A stretch of DNA of 6,252 nt from an uncultured Collinsella sp. Its GTDB lineage: Bacteria > Actinomycetota > Coriobacteriia > Coriobacteriales > Coriobacteriaceae. Positions 5,645 through 6,252 of this stretch are shown piece by piece. Location: positions 1 through 6,252 of the forward strand of contig URRJ01000105.1 of assembly GCA_900550205.1 (NCBI GenBank). Reading direction: 5' to 3'. Positions within the stretch are counted from its first letter, which is position 1. Each line of letters opens with the position of its first letter. The translations under genes were made by a program, and so were the position numbers. Under the pieces are notes generated by a model. The model was not told the origin of the DNA and did not search any database. It saw only the letters and a list, made by a program, of their open reading frames with translations.

Positions 5645-5666
5645 GTGGCGGAATACCGTCCGCCAC
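5645..5666. repeat. 8-bp perfect hairpin overlapping the left end of element B
   Basis: GTGGCGGA (5645-5652) and TCCGCCAC (5659-5666) are perfect complements around a 6-nt loop. The right half (CGCCAC) is also the outer end of element B's long stem, so the two pairings exclude each other. Confidence 0.5.
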
Positions 5667-5822
5667 AAATCGCGCCCATCTCCTACGTTTGGACGCATGT
5701 CCCGAACCATGCCGAAAAGTACGATATTAAAACCGCAGGTAGCAGACTCGTTGTTTTTGAAAAAACAAGGGTATGCTCAAGGACACGGGGACAAATGTAG
5801 TAGATGGGCGCGTTTCGTGGCG
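5661..5822. repeat. Long imperfect palindrome, element B
   Basis: The arms 5661-5712 and 5771-5822 pair without gaps. About 39 of 52 positions are Watson-Crick and 2 are G-T. The outer 26 match at 23 (CGCCAC outermost, then CGCGCCCATCT against AGATGGGCGCG). Weak symmetry continues outward to GGAATA (5650-5655) and TATTCC (5827-5832). The centre holds the core shared with element A and an inner perfect 8-bp hairpin, TTGTTTTT-GA-AAAAACAA (5751-5768), which A does not keep. Arm sequences differ from those of A. Confidence 0.78.
5706..5775 (+). repeat. 70-bp core, copy B, direct repeat of 5480-5549
   Basis: Gapless counterpart of the core in element A, displaced by 226 bp. Conserved blocks include ATTAAAAC (5726-5733), GCAGGTAG (5735-5742) and GGGTATG (5769-5775). 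It occupies the same position in its palindrome as copy A does. Confidence 0.75.
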
Positions 5823-5868
5823 CGGCTATTCCGGATGCCACGGTTTCACTCCTCTGGCGCGACATTTC

Positions 5869-5898
5869 AAGGCGCTTTTGATCAAGACGCTTTTGGGG
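5869..5898 (+). repeat. Imperfect 15-bp tandem duplication
   Basis: AAGGCGCTTTTGATC (5869-5883) is followed directly by AAGACGCTTTTGGGG (5884-5898), with 12 of 15 positions identical. The second unit also starts a 6-bp dyad, GACGCT (5886-5891) with AGCGTC (5902-5907). No function is evident. Confidence 0.5.
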
Positions 5899-5945
5899 GA
5901 GAGCGTCCCTGATGACTAGGCGTTTAAGAACGTCCAATGACTAAG

Positions 5946-5973
5946 TTGCAGGTGGTTGCGGTTGTGTTACACT
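5946..5973 (+). promoter_or_regulatory. Candidate promoter for the presumed rho gene
   Basis: -35 TTGCAG (5946-5951), 16-bp spacer, -10 TACACT (5968-5973). Transcription would start near 5980, giving a leader of about 140 nt. Two ATGACTA direct repeats (5912-5918 and 5937-5943) lie just upstream and could be an activator site. Confidence 0.45.
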
Positions 5974-5979
5974 AACGCT

Positions 5980-6117
5980 GCGTATAAGACGCAATCATCT
6001 CGATACAGATCAATGATGTCCGTCGGTATTTGACGGAGCTAGACTGTTTAGCCGCCCTGAAGGTTTATGCAGGGAGCATGTGATCACAGGGCTTGAAAAG
6101 AAAGTTGAGCAAACACT
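5980..6117 (+). promoter_or_regulatory. Structured leader of the presumed rho gene with alternative pairings
   Basis: Hairpin 1: TCCGTC (6019-6024) with GACGGA (6032-6037). Hairpin 2: CCCTG (6055-6059) with CAGGG (6070-6074). An alternative to hairpin 2 pairs GCCCTG (6054-6059) with CAGGGC (6087-6092). The two CAGGG partners compete for the same upstream strand, as in an attenuator or switch. rho is autoregulated through its leader in E. coli; similar control here is an inference. Confidence 0.4.
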
Positions 6118-6252
6118 GTGTCTGATCAACAGCAAGAAAACGAAATAACGACGACGGCCGCTCCCGCTGCACCGGCTGCGTCGGACCAGGTCGTGAAGCC
6201 TGCGCCGGTGCAGGCTTCGGCTCCTGAGGCCTCCAAGGCTGCCCCGGCAGCC
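6118..6252 (+). CDS. rho: Probable transcription termination factor Rho, N-terminal fragment (3'-truncated by window edge)
   Basis: An open frame of 45 codons runs from GTG (6118) to the end of the window. An in-frame TGA at 6106-6108 and the absence of any in-frame ATG make GTG the only reasonable start. The visible protein begins MSDQQQENEITTT and continues into a low-complexity Ala/Pro/Val stretch with few charges. This is a disordered linker, not a signal peptide or membrane segment. Actinobacterial Rho proteins often carry such a long disordered N-terminal extension before the RNA-binding and ATPase domains. argS and rho also lie within a few genes of each other in Mycobacterium. Those two points are the only support, because no Rho catalytic motif is inside the window. 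Other Ala/Pro-rich N-termini cannot be excluded. The ribosome binding site is weak (GAAAG at 6100-6104). Confidence 0.6.
   Translation, partial: MSDQQQENEITTTAAPAAPAASDQVVKPAPVQASAPEASKAAPAA

Larger units (their letters stand above)
5397..5945. other. Gene-free intergenic region with two long palindromic elements
   Basis: Several frames stay open for 60-125 codons on both strands. None has a credible ribosome binding site, and all run through the repeat structures, so none is called as a gene. The region carries palindromic elements A (5442-5589) and B (5661-5822), a GGGGAC-rich spacer between them, and a 15-bp tandem duplication (5869-5898). Base composition is AT-richer than argS. Confidence 0.7.

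Noticed and set aside
5359..5679. A 106-codon minus-strand frame
   Set aside because: It overlaps the argS terminator and element A, lacks a ribosome binding site, and its composition looks like translated repeat.
5538..5912. A 124-codon plus-strand frame through the argS-rho gap
   Set aside because: No ribosome binding site. It runs through parts of both palindromic elements and has no protein-like motif.
5683..5937. An 84-codon minus-strand frame including a hydrophobic stretch (LLPAVLISYFSAWFG)
   Set aside because: The hydrophobic stretch is simply the translated core of element B. The frame covers the palindrome and has no supporting start signal.

Overview
The window looks like chromosomal DNA of a high-GC actinobacterium, most probably a gut Coriobacteriia of the Collinsella type. 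This is inferred from the strong G/C third-position bias in the housekeeping genes, the CarD-family regulator, and an argS gene followed by what looks like rho, two genes that also lie near each other in other Actinobacteria. No database search was possible, so the taxon is an inference.

Layout. Bases 1-895 hold the 3' two-thirds of proA (proline biosynthesis). Bases 910-1929 form a compact module: a RAYT/IS200-like Y1 (HUH) transposase gene (1112-1870) flanked by two identical 41-bp palindromes in opposite orientation (910-950 and 1889-1929). A third identical palindrome lies at 2588-2628. Two minus-strand genes follow: an HD-domain putative hydrolase (1934-2533) and a CarD-family regulator (2635-3120). 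Bases 3121-3462 are a divergent control region between carD and argS, rich in short palindromes. argS (3463-5316) is complete and ends in a clear intrinsic terminator (5364-5396).

Bases 5397-5945 have no convincing gene. They contain two long imperfect palindromes (about 5442-5589 and 5661-5822). The outer arms of the two have different sequences, but each element's arms pair with each other, and both carry a related 70-bp core. A promoter-like site (5946-5973) and a structured leader of about 140 nt precede a GTG-started, Ala/Pro-rich open reading frame (6118 to the window end), probably the N-terminus of transcription termination factor Rho.

How the parts fit. The three 41-bp palindromes each begin within 4-14 bases of a stop codon, and their loop always has the same orientation relative to the gene they follow (proA, the HD gene, carD). 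They look like REP-type elements served by the RAYT that also act as bidirectional terminators. The strongest candidate for something undescribed is the pair of long palindromes between argS and the presumed rho gene.
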